A DNA stretch of 64,000 nt, taken from Gnetum montanum (taxonomy: Eukaryota > Streptophyta > Gnetopsida > Gnetales > Gnetaceae). The position numbers and the translations under genes are program-made. This document shows, in pieces, positions 46,724 to 59,600 of this stretch; position 1 is the stretch's first letter; each line of letters starts with the position of its first letter. The stretch covers positions 1,012,564 through 1,076,563 of the forward strand of contig MNCI01003975.1 in the NCBI GenBank assembly GCA_015680685.1, in the 5' to 3' direction. The notes under the pieces were generated by a model that saw only the letters and a list, made by a program, of their open reading frames with translations, searched no databases and had not been told where the DNA came from.

Positions 46724-47681
46724 CGATGAGCGGTAAGGTACCCCCTATGCCTAACCATACGAATCACAAGTGTTCATGCACAATCCGATAGAATTCCATG
46801 GATGGGACTAGTTGTGCATCTAGATTATTAAGCATTAATCGTAGTTAGTTGTTTTCCCACTTGGACTAGTGGTAGCTTTGTCATGTATGGTTTAGTCTAG
46901 AGTGAGACATATGATTCTTGATGTTGTTTCGGCCTTATGCTACTCCTAATGATAATGAAAAAATCAATTATTTAAACTAATTAACAACGGAAATTAAAGT
47001 CTAAACTAGCCTATGGGCGAGAAGTGTTCGTTTCCAACTTACCATACACGTCCTAAACCCATGTATCCACTACTAGCATTACCAAGCACTATGCTACTGG
47101 GTGAACCAAGCAATAACGCTATTGGGATTATCAAGTGAATTCATGTTTATGCTCAAAATTAGTTACACTCATTCCACCAATTCATTAACATGCATGGAAA
47201 TGTAAATATTTACTAAGTACATGAAATGTAAATTGCATGAAAAGTAAATTTAATTTAAGTCAAAGTGTTGCAATGAATGAGAATCATTCTTGATCTTATT
47301 GTCATTCATGGAATGTGTCTAGGTACATTGCCACTCAAATAAGACACCGTAAACTCAGATCCACACTGTGGGCACTCACTAACTATTTTCTAAGACTATG
47401 AAATAAAACTACAAGAGTTCAGCTACTCTATTGACAAAATAATGCCAATACACAGTCGTAGCATGTGTATTTATAGGCAAAAATAGACACTGCATCAATG
47501 GGGCCACATCAACATATCATTTCATGCATCGACAAGGCCTAGTCAATGCAACTACCTCAAAGTGGCTATGTTGAAGTGGCTACTTCAAAGTGGCTATGTC
47601 GAGGCAGTTGCATCGAAGCAACTACATCGAAGTGGCTACATTGAAGAGGCTACATCAACACAACCAACTGATGCTTCATCA
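46724..47681 (-). repeat. Element F 3' LTR
   Basis: 958 bp, CGATGAGCGG (first base decayed from T) to GCTTCATCA. A TATA box (TATAAATAC on the minus strand) lies at 47467-47475. U3 holds eight 14-bp repeats. Confidence 0.85.
47548..47659 (-). repeat. 14-bp tandem repeat, eight units, in U3
   Basis: Eight contiguous 14-base units such as GTGGCTACATTGAA and GCAACTACATCGAA run without a phase break. They sit upstream of the LTR TATA box in transcription orientation. The 3' LTR of element A has about three such units at 2936-2977. Confidence 0.9.
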
Positions 47682-48699
47682 TACCCCTATGACTGAATAA
47701 AAATTCATCCTTGAGTTAATTGGATAAGATCAAGCTTTCTTTACAAAAAATTAGGAATGATTAAATTATTAATAGATGCTAACTACTAATTGACTTTGAG
47801 TGCTACATTATAAAATTTTATTTGAGTGTATGCATTACAAAATGACAAAATGACAAAAATATTGGATAGACATTGAAAATTACAAAATTTGTAAAGGTCT
47901 TCAAAAATCCATTGAAGATGATTCTTCTTGTTGCCGTGAGCAATGATAGACTTCTAACCTTGATTGTTATGTTGATGGCTCTCTGCTTATGTAGAACATT
48001 CTTGAAGGATGAACTAAAATTTATTCTCATCGTCCCATGTATCTAGCAAACATGTGATGCTTAAGCTACTATCTTGTATGTACTATGATTTGTCCATCGG
48101 TATATCCTCCGTTATCCCTTTCTTGGCTTCATTTTCGTGCCTAGTAAAAGACCTTCTTCCTTAGGCATTTCTTTTAGCATCACTTGTAGTCACCAAAGGA
48201 TCAACATTAGTTTTGGTAAATTTTCCTTAATAATTAACCTTTTTTGGATCCCTTAGTTTTCATTTAAGCTCAAGGTGATGATAGCATATTATGCCCAAGG
48301 CTATCAAGTAACTAAAATCATCAACTTGTTCACATTGTTTTGATTAATTACTATTAGTTATCATGATAACATTAAAATAAACATAATTTTATTTTAGAAA
48401 TATTAATGAATAAGCAAATTTATGCATTTCTAAATGAATTACCAAAATTTTAAAGTCCATAAAAATTTTGGTAATGTTAATCACCAAAAAATATTTTAGA
48501 AATGACAAAACAACTTAATTTGTAGGAATTAAATAAATTCAAGCATAAATTAATTTTTAAAATTTTATCTAATCTAAATGAAAAAATTTGAAATTTCAAA
48601 AAATTCCAAAAAAAAATAATTATTTTGCATGATTCCAAAAAAAAAAAAATATTAAAAATTATACAAAATATTTTTGATATTTTTTTGAAAAAATATTTT

Positions 48700-49127
48700 T
48701 GATGGAAAGTAAAATGCATTAAGAGTAAAATGCTGAAAATAAACTATGTGGTAGTCCAATTAATCTTGATTTTATTGCCACCATGTAGAAGTGTCTAGGT
48801 CATCATACACTTGAATGAAACTCTATACAATCAATTCAATCCATGTTGCAATCACAAAATTTGTGGGGTGAAAAGGACTTAGAGGAAAATTTGGCCAAGT
48901 CATATAGGAGAAAATTGTAAGAGTCTAGCTACTAGAATGACCAAAGGTGCAATAAACATGATAGGTGATTCGTATTTATAAGCATTTATTACAATTGTGA
49001 CATTATATTTACGACATAGCATCCCAATCTAAGATATAGTAGATGCGATGTAGTAGCTATGATATTGTAGATGCGATATCATAGATATGATATCCTAGAT
49101 GATTTGTGAAATTTTCATGATTCATCA
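48700..49127 (-). repeat. Element G 3' LTR, recognisable part
   Basis: It aligns with the half of the family LTR next to the internal region, ends ATTCATCA, and has a TATA box at 48972-48980. A 14-bp array lies at 49039-49108. Confidence 0.7.
49039..49108 (-). repeat. 14-bp tandem repeat, five units, in U3
   Basis: Units GTAGATGCGATGTA, GTAGCTATGATATT, GTAGATGCGATATC, ATAGATATGATATC and CTAGATGATTTGTG follow one another at exact 14-base spacing. The period is the same as in F, but the unit sequence differs. Confidence 0.85.
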
Positions 49128-50899
49128 TACCCTCATAACTTACCAAAAACTTGTCCTTGAGTTGTACAACATGGACAAAGTTCATCACAAAAATTGTGGG
49201 GTGAAAAGGACTAGAATGATTGACATGACAAGTATGAGTGTTGCATTACAAAATCTATTTGAGTGAATGTGTTATAAATTGATAAAAAGGCTAGACAAAC
49301 ATAAACGTTTATAAAATTACAAAAGCTTTCAAAAATATACTAATGATGAATCTTCATATTGGGTTGTTATGTTGGCACTTCCCTTTTTATGCAGAACCTT
49401 TGAAGGATGGATTGAATTGTTTCCTCATTGATCCATGGATTTTTAGGTAGCAAACATGTGATGGTTTAACTTGAATTTGTGTTTATACAATTTTCCAAGA
49501 GCTTGTTCTTCTTTGTTCTCTTCTTTCCCTCTTTTCCTTATCTTGCACAAGACCTTCAACCTTAGGCATTCATATAGGCATTATCTATAATCACAAAAGG
49601 ATTAATGTTAGTTTTGATAATTTTTTTCTTAATGATTAAAACCTTTTCAAATTTTTGGTTAGCTTAAAATTGGAAAAATTTAACATTTAAGCTTAATTTG
49701 ATTGTGAAATAACATTTCTAAGGCTTTGGGATAACTAAAATCATTAAGTTATTAAGTCATTTTATTAATTTTACTATTAGTTACCATAATGTTTGAAACT
49801 GGGGAAGTTATGAAATTGTCAAAAATCACATCCTTAGCCCCCATGATAAATGAGCTTACCACTATAGGACCACCACAACCATATGGAAACATCACTACTT
49901 AACAAAAGAAACAAATAATTAGTTTTGATTAATTAATTACTTAAACATTAAAATTTGAGAAAACTTGGCCATTGTTTAGAGATGTGCCTTTAGGCATGGG
50001 TAACATATCTTTCCAACCCCATAGCCTATGCTAATCCCACCAAAGAAATACTTTCAAACATGGGTAACAAGTTTTTTTAGTCACATAATAAGGCTAGTCT
50101 AAGAAACCTTTAGGGTTCTTGAAAGTAGCCTACGTTTAAGAATGGGTAACATTTCTTTCTAATGCTACCCTAGGAATCAATTTAATTTTGTGAATTAATT
50201 AATTTATGTTTGTGCTTTCCTTACCAAAGGACTACATTTAGACATGGACAACATGTATTTCCAGTGACATGGAAAGGTAGCACTTATTGAGAATAAACTT
50301 CCATTAAAATTAAAACATGAGGAATGACATAAACATATAGAGTAGTAAAACCTATAGAGGAAGTGAAAAGAATCAACAAGTCTTGTTGATGTCACTCCCT
50401 TTTCCATTTTCTTTGGTCCTTTACCTTTTTTGTTAAGGCACAATGATCATGAGTTATTTTAGTTTTATGTGAGAAGAATCATATTTCTTTCATGATAAAG
50501 ACCTCTTATTTCTAGACATTGGAGAAATGGATGATGTGGTCTCGCTACTTTACATAATTACTTATCGAATCTTCTTGATAGCATATGATAAAAACCCAAC
50601 ACATGGTGTTGATTTTTGCAACATCACTAGTAATATTATTGACAAAAATATTATAAACATCCACAAAATCTTAAAGCAATTGACTACAAAAAATATAAAA
50701 TTATAAACAAAGAAAAGAAAAATAACAAAAATGGAAAACATATTAAGAATTAGAAAATTTTGAAGAAATAGAAAAATGTTAAAAATAGAAAAATGATAAA
50801 AGTTGTAAAACAAAAAGTGAAAAATTTGATTCTCACAAGGTGTCAAGTTAGATGATTATCTTCCCCATGACTGAGTTGGAGGGAGGAGATCTTTAAAAT

Positions 50900-52031
50900 G
50901 GAATGAGCTTGATCTTACATTAAGGTGTTGTTGTTAGTCCTAGTTGCTTGAAAGTTCTTGAAAGGTTTGACTTGTTTCATTTTTATTAGTATGTGCTTAG
51001 TTGGGTTTATTATGTGGTACATCTTCATGGCCTTGGAAGGAAAGGTTGAATGTACAATGTAAGGTCATTCCTACAATGTTTGAAACTTAGTTTGTTGATG
51101 CACATGCATGGGATCCCAATAGAGAACCTTGTCTTTTTGTTGAAGTTCAACTCTTTGTAGTCAGAAATCATGTTGCTACTTATTGTATGTCTTATGCACT
51201 TCATTCATCATAAGGGCTACCATTATATTTTCATTTAGCATGTTGAATATCATCAATATTTGTTTTTGTTATAGATGGATGTCTAGGTCAAAGTTACACA
51301 TAATTATGAGTGTACGGAGTTTTGTTTGAATGAGAAGTTTAGGTAATGTTTTGTACATTAACTCATAGCGAGAGTAAACTATATGGAGTTTCTATGTTAA
51401 GTGATAGATCCATAGGGCATCATTGAGTGTGGTGCTCTAATCATTCCTATACCTACTAATGGTTCTTGTGAAAATTCTTGTGATCTCTCAATTAGTAACT
51501 TCAGCATGACTATTGGCTCGAAGATGATACGAAGTTATAAGTTTATGTTCCACCTCTAGGTGTTACACCAACTTATAAAATGTGGTGCTAGTGAAATGGG
51601 TTCCATTATTAGAAATTAATATCCTAGGCACACTAAACCTATTTACTACTAATTGTTAAAAGAATCTAGCTACAATGGAAGAAGAACAGTCAGTTACAGC
51701 TATAGATGTGGCCCATTTTGTATAATAGTTAACAATAATAATAATGTGGGACTTGCCATTGGACATGAAAGTAATGGGTCTTATGAATTTAATTCCTCAA
51801 AGATCAAAAGGATCTAGCCATTAATCCGATGTTAGGATTCTTCCATCCTAGTTGTCATTCCTCTATCTTGTTGACAACACTTGCATGAATCAACGAAATG
51901 ATAGACATCATAGAAAACTGTTAGGAAAAATTATTTGGCCATCATGGTTTTAATGGTCATTCTCCTTCCTACATAGTGGCCCCCACAGGGATCTTCATGA
52001 GTATCCCTAAGAACTCAGAGTTGATCGTTAT
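50900..52031 (-). pseudogene. Element G integrase, C-terminal part
   Basis: The DNA aligns with 57960-59040 of element I across the integrase core and C-terminus, for example around the AATGTTTGAAA(C/T)TTAG segment near 51077 and 58080. Minus-strand frames are broken by many stops. The alignment ends at 52031, where H starts. Confidence 0.65.
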
Positions 52032-52531
52032 TGTGACATCCTGTTCTTGGATGTTGTAAAAATACAAACGTCTAATTTATTATATTCATCATGGATAATA
52101 TATTGGAAATATTATAAATACTTAAATAATGAATTAATTAGCAAATAAATAATTGATACTAAATAATTAATCAAGGAAAAATGGAAAAATTATATTAATG
52201 GAAGAGAGTATTGTAATGCCCTTTTGGGTTGTCTTCTTATGCACTTAAGCCTTAGAGGCAATCCAGCACTACCACCATGGTTAGCCTATCTTGCTAAAGG
52301 GGTGATCAGTCTCTTTTTTTCTTCACCCAGCTCTCATTACTTGCCTCTCCAAGCTCCGCAACTCCATGCCTAGCACGACCTCTAACCTTGACCTTAAATG
52401 GCATAGGTCAAACCCTTTCCCAAGGGATACATGAATAGTCATAACTCCTCATAATGAGGTGTCCCTTCATTAGAAGGTTAATTACATTGTTTATAATTAT
52501 TTCCACCCTTAAAAAGGGACAGGACATTACA
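52032..52531 (-). repeat. Element H 3' LTR
   Basis: 500 bp, minus-strand TGTAATGTCCTGTCCC to AACAGGATGTCACA, with imperfect terminal inverted repeats. The purine-rich AAGAAGTGTAGAT directly before it on the minus strand is the polypurine tract. Confidence 0.75.
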
Positions 52532-52689
52532 ATCTACACTTCTTAAGCATCTAGCTCATCCTTGAGCGCTTTCTCAATATCCAGCTGCTCAACGGTTGCT
52601 TCATCATTATGCTCCTCAACTTCAATTCCCTTATTTTCCTCATTGTCATCTATACAAATAAAAGATCAAAATTTATAAACATAATTTAT

Positions 52690-55146
52690 TACATCCATAA
52701 TAAATTCAACCTATCATTCAATATCTGGATGATCAAAAAGTTGAGGATAAGTATTTAAAAAAAAACTCCCTATTTTCCCAAGTTTGTTGATCACAATTTG
52801 ACCATCGAACAAGTACTTCGTTGATAGTTTGATTTTTTAATTTCTTGGTTTGTTGGTATTTAATAGCAATGGGTTTTACTTTTGGTGTTGGATTGTAATG
52901 GCAAAGTATTCCAATCCAATACATATGGTACATCATTTTCATGAAACTTCTTTAGCAAGCTCACATGAAAAACTAGATGAATTTTTAAGGCTTCTAGAAG
53001 ATTTAGTTGATATGCTACTTCATCAATTCTTTTAGAGATTTCAAAAGGTCCACAAACTCGAGCTGCTAATTTAGTATATTTTCCTAATTTAAGAGAACTT
53101 CTGGTAGGTTTTACTCTTAATAATACTTGATTACCTACTTGGAATTCTTTTTTAAGTCGATGTTGATCTGCATATCCTTTATATTTATCTTTGGCAACTT
53201 GCAAATTTTTTTAACCCTTGTGACAATGTTTCCCATTATTTTCATTTCTTCTTCCTTCCATTCTGCTCTTAAGGTTGGATCTACCCAGGTTAATGGTGTA
53301 CGACAATTACATCCATATACTACTTCAAATGGTGTTCGATGTATGGAACCATGATAATTGTTATTGTAGGAAAATTATAGTAGATGCAAATAATTCTCCC
53401 ATTTTTTTGTCTACTCCCAACATAGCTTTGTAGGATATCTTCTAATATTCTATTCACTCATTCAGTTTGTCCATTAGTTTTAGGGTGATAACCTGTGCTA
53501 AATTTCAATTTGGTTCCAAGCTCTTTGAAATTATTTTTTTCAAAACTCGAATATGATTTTGGGATCTCTGTTTGAAGTGATAGATTTTGGACAACTAGGT
53601 AATCGAAATATTTCTCGTATGAATTTTTGGGCTATTTCTTCTGCTGTGTTTATAGATTTCAAAGTTATAAAATGTGCCATCTTTGATAGATGATCAGCTA
53701 CTATGAAAATTGAGTCATTTCCTTTTTTGGTTACTGGCAATCCCACAATGAAATCCATAGTGATATCTTCCCATTTCCAGGTTGGAACTTCCAAGGGTTG
53801 TAATAATCCACTAGGTTTCCTTTGTTCAACTTTTATTCTTTTACATGTTAGATAATTTTTAATATATGCGGACACATCATTTTTCATTCCAGGCCAAAAA
53901 TAATATTTTTAAATCATCATATAGGTCTTAATATAACATGGGTGTCCTGCATATGGTACTTCATGTGCTTCACACAACAACCTTAGTCTCCAATTTCCTT
54001 CTGGTATGCATACTCTTTGTCCTTTCATCAATAAACCATTAGAAGTGAGTTGGTATTGAGGCTCATTGAAAATATTGGTTAAAATCTTTTTAAAGGGTCT
54101 TCTTTTATTTGTTTCTTAATTTCTTCTTCCATAGGGGTTGTTACTACACCTATCATTAAATTCCACATTCGACTGAGGGCATGAGCTACCACATTTTTCT
54201 TGTTAGAAATATATTTGATTTTAAAATCCTATTCTACTAATAATTCTATCCATTACCTTTAATGAGTATTCAAAATAGGTTGTCTTTGCACATATTCTAA
54301 ACTTTTGTGATCTATTTTTAGTACAAACTTCTTTTCGCAAAGATAATATCTCCAAACTTTCAGAGCATGAATAATTGCTAGTAATTCTAAATCATGGGTT
54401 GAGTAATTTACCTTGGCTCCTCATAATTTACGAGATTCATAACATACCACTTTATCTTCCTATGAAAGAACTACATTGATTCCTATTCCACAAGCATCTG
54501 TGAATACTTCAAATGGTAGATCTTCATCTAGAATTCTCAAAATAGGTGCTGTTGTAAGTAGCATCTCTAATATGAGAAAATATTCCCTACATTTTTCATC
54601 AAATTTGAACTCACATTTCTCCTAAAAAAAGTTATTTAATGGGGCTACCAAGGTAGAATAATCTTTAATGAAACATCGATAAAAATCAGCTAATCCTAAG
54701 AAACTTCAAACTACTGTAACATCTTTTAATTTAGGCCAATCCTGAATCATACTAATTTTTGCTAGATCTACTTGGAATCCTTTCTTGGAAACTATATGTC
54801 CTAAGTATGAAACTTCTTCCTTAAAAAGTTCACATTTACTCAATTTAGCTTTTAATTGATGTTTAAGAGTTTCCATTGTATTTTCAAATGTTCGATATGC
54901 ACTTCTCTTGATTTAGAATAAACAAGTATATCAACCATAAATACTATAACAAATTGATTAAGATATTCATGAAAAATATTATTCATTGATGCCATAAATG
55001 TTTTAGATGCATTAGTTAATCCAAATGGCATCACAAAAAATTTGTATAATCCATATTTGATTCTAAAAGTAGTTTTCTCAATATCTTTCTCCTTAATCCT
55101 TATTTGCTGAGAACCTATTTTTAAATCAATCTTTGAAAAATAACAT
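52690..55146 (-). pseudogene. Element H pol: RT, RNase H, integrase, chromodomain
   Basis: RT (54852-55146) has MPFGLTNAS and FVIVFMVDILVYS; the usual second-last Asp of the xxDD box is Val, near 54935. Integrase core (53540-53887) has WEDITMDFIVGLP and ITSNRDPK, where the second catalytic Asp (SDRD in relatives) is Asn. The C-terminal domain (52860-53204) has KLGKYTKLAARVCGPFEI and HVSLLKKFH. A chromodomain (52733-52942) has EVLVRWSNCDQQTWEN, predicted to bind modified histone H3 and guide insertion. The RNase H region (about 54250-54650) is readable only in pieces. Several stops and shifts. Confidence 0.8.
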
Positions 55147-55979
55147 TGATGAGCGACGAGGTATCCCTACGCTCAACCATACAAATACAAGTGTACATGC
55201 ATGATCTGGTCGAATTCCAAGGACTAAGTGCTTATGTGCCTTTACAGAACCCAGATGGGTTAATCAATCATTGTCTTCCCAAGCTTACTCGTATAGTGCA
55301 ATTGTATGGTTAAGTAAACTTGAGATATATGATTTTTATATATTTTTATGTTTTATGTCCTGGTGCTACAAAGAGAGAAGTGAACTAATTAAGTAACCAA
55401 TTTAATTTAACTAATCGACTATGCTCTAACTAGTCCTAACACCAGCATCCGTTCCCACTTGCTGTCCACACCCTAAACTAGTGCAACACTACTAGGATTA
55501 CCAAATGCTAATCGTTACTAGGTTACCAAGTGTTCCACGCATGCTCGAAGTGGTCATACTAAATGTGCTTACTTGGGTGAGTTGACAAGGTGAGAGAGAG
55601 AACATTAATTAACTAAGGAAAGCATTAAATAACTATAAATAACATTAAATCAGTGATTCTAAATACTGCAAGGTTTATCACAAAGTTTGTCTTTATTTTC
55701 GGCCACAAGGTGTGCTCAAGTACACAATGTTTGAATAAAGATCCATTTGCTTTATGACTCCTACTGCAGGCACTCAAAAATAATTCTAACTTTGAAAAGG
55801 GAAAAAGGCAAGAGTTTAGGTAAGGGACTAAGACTAATTAACCAACTATTGCCAAACCAAGTGTGCCCACCTCTTATTTATAGGCAACAAGATAGGACCT
55901 GATATTAGATGTCCGATATTACTTGGAAGGCTTCGATATTGTGTACCTGATTTCACGAATGAAATATCACGGCTCAACA
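55147..55979 (-). repeat. Element I 3' LTR
   Basis: 833 bp, TGATGAGCGACGAGG to GGCTCAACA, followed by the family polypurine tract TACCCCCATGAC (plus-strand reading). TATA box at 55873-55882. Confidence 0.85.
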
Positions 55980-57950
55980 TACCCCCATGACTAAATGAAA
56001 ACTCATCCTCGAGTTCCTTACAAAATATTGGGAAGGTATGGGATTATTAACTAAAGGAGAACTGATACTAATAGGGAATAACAAACTCAAAGTGCCTAGT
56101 GAACGGATCGACAAACATATTGCAACATTGGTGTTCCTGCCCTTTGTGGTGAACACTGTACATAGATGACATCCAGACCCTCATCCAACAGCTTGAAGAG
56201 AAAGAGAAAGAGAAAGAGAAAAGAAAATGAGGCACGTTGCTGTCGATGTCAGAAATGTGCACTCCGTTGTTCATCCATAGCCACATGACCAAACTTGTTC
56301 CTTGCGTAACTCTAGCTGTAGTCCATCCTGAGTGCTTCCTCCTATCCCAGTCCATTGTTCATGTAATCACCATTTGTACACACAACACAATCATGAATTA
56401 GCAAGGATAGATAAGCTATAATGCAGTTGATACCTTGCCTCAATATAAGTGCATTGGCTGGGTTGTGGGTATGGTAGATCCGGGTTAGAGGTTTTTAACT
56501 GATAACTACCCAAGGTGCAGGGGTGATATAGGTGATTGAATGGAAAAATTTGTGATAAGGCCCACATGACTAAGAGTGAACCACCGGTAGTGATAGGGTG
56601 GAAAAATTGAAGGAACAATGAAGATGAGGGAAAGAACAATAGTGAAGCCAATAAAATGGATGTCATGGATGGGGATGAAATAAGAAATGATTGATTACAA
56701 AGAATGTTTAAGAGAAAGAAGTTAACAATTTCACCAAAAAGGAATGCTAGTGGGTCCTCCCCAAAGCAGGCTCATGCCTTTTATGCCCTGACAAACCCAA
56801 AAACCAAAGAGTCTGTAGGCTCTTGGAATGACAGATGGAAACAAAGGTTAAGAATTTACCCACAAGAGTTTATTGAAGACTAACAATGCATCAACCAAGA
56901 TGTAGACTAATCATAAAACCAGCAATGAGGTGAAATATGGAAAGAAATATGGGAGGGAAGGAGGAAATGGAATGGAATCCCAAGAGCAAGGTTGTGTAAA
57001 GTCAATTGCATATTATGTGGTTAAGGTGATTGAATGAAATTCATCCCAAGTCCAGATTCACCAACCACATCTAGTGACCTTGCATCAATACATTTGACCA
57101 ACCCATCCTCATGAAGTAACGAGAATGCATCCATCGAGTCACCACCATTCCAAGGAGAGAAAGATAGGAAAGCAGGAAGCAAGAAAGGGATTTAGGTAGA
57201 GGGAACCTTCAGGCATGGGTAACATGTCTTTCTAGTGCCATAACCAGTGTTTGTAGCCCATGTTTCTTTATTATGTCTAAGGGGTATGCTTTGAATTTCC
57301 ACTAGTTTTTTTTTCTTTTGCATGAGAACAACATCATGCAAAGACTTATTTAGATTCATTCAACTTCCTAATATTTGGTCAATAGTGGGATGGCTAGAAA
57401 ACCCATGAAAAGCATCCAAGTACCCAAGAGAATAGCCAGCACAAGTGTGCCGAATCCCCTTGAAGTCACATCCTTTTCAACCATTGAATCCTTCCTTAGT
57501 TTGAAGAATACCAAGTCACCAATTCATTAATAAGTTTATTTAGAAAAAGGGATAGTACAGTTCCAAAGCCAAAGGAAGCCACAAAATTGAATGGATGAAT
57601 GAACGGTGTGGACTCATTGCCTATTTTATCAAAAGAACCATATCTTAGTATCAATATTGAAGATCAAAGGTAAAAACTAAACATTAACAATCAACATTAT
57701 TATAGTCCAACCCACCATCATAAGCACTTATTATATGATGAGTAAAAGTAAATCAAACAAAGAAATAGTAAGAATGTAAATGATGTTGTAAAAAAAATGT
57801 AAATTTGAAAATATGTGTAAAAAAAATACAAAAAGAGCTAAGGGCTTAGAATGGTTAGCATTGGTGGCCATATCCCCCATGATTGAGTTAGAAGGAGGAT
57901 ATCCAAAATAGCGAGTAGGGTTGTCCAGCAACAGAGGTAATATGGATATT
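55980..57950 (-). other. Element I 3' region
   Basis: Noncoding by my reading. It is homologous to the matching regions of A and G, for example 57220-57300 with 4430-4510. A (GAGAAA)n run lies at 56198-56224. No env-like protein is recognisable. Confidence 0.6.
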
Positions 57951-57952
57951 AG

Positions 57953-58990
57953 CTATTTTAGACTCATGGAAAGATTTGGTTTGTTGGATGTGACCAAAAA
58001 TTTCTTATCTGGGCTCTCAGGTTTGTAAATCATCATGGATCCTGAAGGAAAAGTTGCATGAATAATATAAGGTCCTTTTGACAATGTTTGAAATTTAGTG
58101 CATTGTGGCACGTGTGTGGGGTTCCAATAAAGAACCTTAGCTCCTGATTGGTACTTAACTTTTCTAATTTTTAGGTCATGACGTCGTTTATTAAAAGCCT
58201 TGTGCAATTCACTAGATGACAGGGTGACTAATCGGTTATCATCTAGTAGGTTAAGGTTCATTAACCATTCTTTTTGTGCTAGATTAAGGTCAAGGTTGAG
58301 ATCACATGCAATAGATAGTGTATAGATTTCTATTTGAATAGGAAGTGTTGGGAGTTTTCCGTACACTAACTCGTAGGGAGAGTAGCCTATAGGGACTTTC
58401 CATGTGTAGCGATATGCCCAAGGAGCATTGTTCAATTTGGTGCTCCAGTCTTGCCTATATTTGCTAATGGTTCTCGTCAATATTTTCATAATATCCCTAT
58501 TGGTTACTTTGGCTTGACCATTCGCTTGAATATGGTATGGTGTAGTCAATTTGTGTTCAACTCCTAAGCATTGCATCAACTTTCGAAAAGTCACACCTGT
58601 AAAATGTGTGCCATTGTTAAAAATAAGTGCACGAGGCATGCCAAACCTATTAACAATTTTTTGTTGAAAAAATCATGTAGCAGTAGATGATGTATAATCC
58701 GTAACAGCAGCTGCTTTTGCCCATTTTGTGAAATAGTCAATGGCAAAAACAATGCAGGATTTTCCATTAGACATTGGTGTAATAGGCCCCATAAAATCAA
58801 TTTTCCATATGTTGAAGGGTTCTAAAGGTTGAATCCATTGTTGTGGATCCTCCATCCTAGCAGTCATTCCCCCATCACATGGGCAACGCTCACAAGATTG
58901 GACGAAATCATGAGCATCTCAAAACAATGTAGGCCAATAATATCCTACAAGTAAGATTTTAATAGCTGTTCATCTCCTAGCATAATGACC
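57953..58990 (-). pseudogene. Element I integrase
   Basis: A zinc-binding remnant with CERCPC lies near 58885. The core starts NIWKIDFMGPI (first Asp intact, near 58798). Then FNNGTHF has Asn where the second catalytic Asp belongs (codon 8 of the frame from 58639), and ANGQAKVTNRD has Lys where the catalytic Glu belongs. The C-terminal domain follows with YQSGAKVLYWNPTH. The last 228 codons are open (57953-58639), but two of three catalytic acids are changed, so it cannot be active. Confidence 0.8.
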
Positions 58991-59299
58991 CTCACAAGGG
59001 CCTTCATGTGCATCTTGAATAACTCTTAACTGATCTACATCAGGAACACACCATTGAACCAAGCCATTGAGACACACTTTATAAAGTTGTCCATTGATTT
59101 CCATAAAATACTTAACTCGGTGAAGAAATTGTTGTTTCTTTTTAATGTCTAACTCTTGTGGTGTTTATTGTGTAACGAGATAGGTAAGAATGCTACTATA
59201 TCAATTTGTTTCCATGGTTACTTGATTATTTACTACACCTACAAAGAGGAATTCATCAAGAAAGTGATCAGAAAGTGAATATTCATCCTCTTTGTCATC

Positions 59300-59600
59300 C
59301 CATATCAATCAAGATAAATGATCAGTAACAACGTTCTCGGTGCCTTTACAATCATCATTGTAAGATTGAACTCTTGTAAGATTACGAGCCATCGTATGAT
59401 GTGAGGGGTCACCATTGGTTTATTCAGCAGGAATTGAATTGCACTATGATCTGTGTGTACAAATATCTTATAGCCCAATACATAGTGCCTAAACTTATCT
59501 AGTGCACACACCACAGCCATTAATTCCTTTTCTATTGTGATGTAATTGAGTTGTGCACCAACAATACTTCAACTTGCACAGTGAATGTAATAGGGTTGTT
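59300..59600 (-). pseudogene. Element I RNase H
   Basis: The frame 59305-59520 reads ELMAVVCALDKFRHYVLGY, VHTDHSAIQFLLNKP and RWLVILQEFNL, the RNase H domain of gypsy elements with the TDH motif in place. It follows RT in the same order as in other Ty3/gypsy pol genes. Confidence 0.8.

Larger units (their letters stand above)
46724..48366 (-). mobile_element. Element F: Athila/Tat-like, only 3' LTR and 3' region left
   Basis: The 3' LTR (46724-47681) is followed by the polypurine tract and the family's 3' region, homologous to 3001-3660. Similarity stops near 48366, where other AT-rich sequence and the LTR of element G follow. No coding part remains. Confidence 0.75.
48367..52031 (-). mobile_element. 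Element G: Athila/Tat-like, 5' truncated
   Basis: It has a partial 3' LTR (about 48700-49127), polypurine tract, 3' region (to about 50870) and the C-terminal half of integrase (50900-52031). It ends at the LTR of element H. The first 330 bases (48367-48700) are very AT-rich and do not align with other LTRs of the family, so the left edge is uncertain. Confidence 0.65.
52032..55146 (-). mobile_element. Element H: chromovirus (Ty3/gypsy with chromodomain), 5' truncated
   Basis: In minus order it carries part of RT, RNase H region, integrase, chromodomain and a 3' LTR. It is a different lineage from A, E and I: other LTR, other integrase, and a chromodomain at the C-terminus. It is cut inside RT by the LTR of element I at 55147. 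Confidence 0.8.

Noticed and set aside
48477-48719. Phe/Ile/Lys-rich minus-strand frame
   Set aside because: Low-complexity AT-rich sequence; homopolymer runs explain the open frame.
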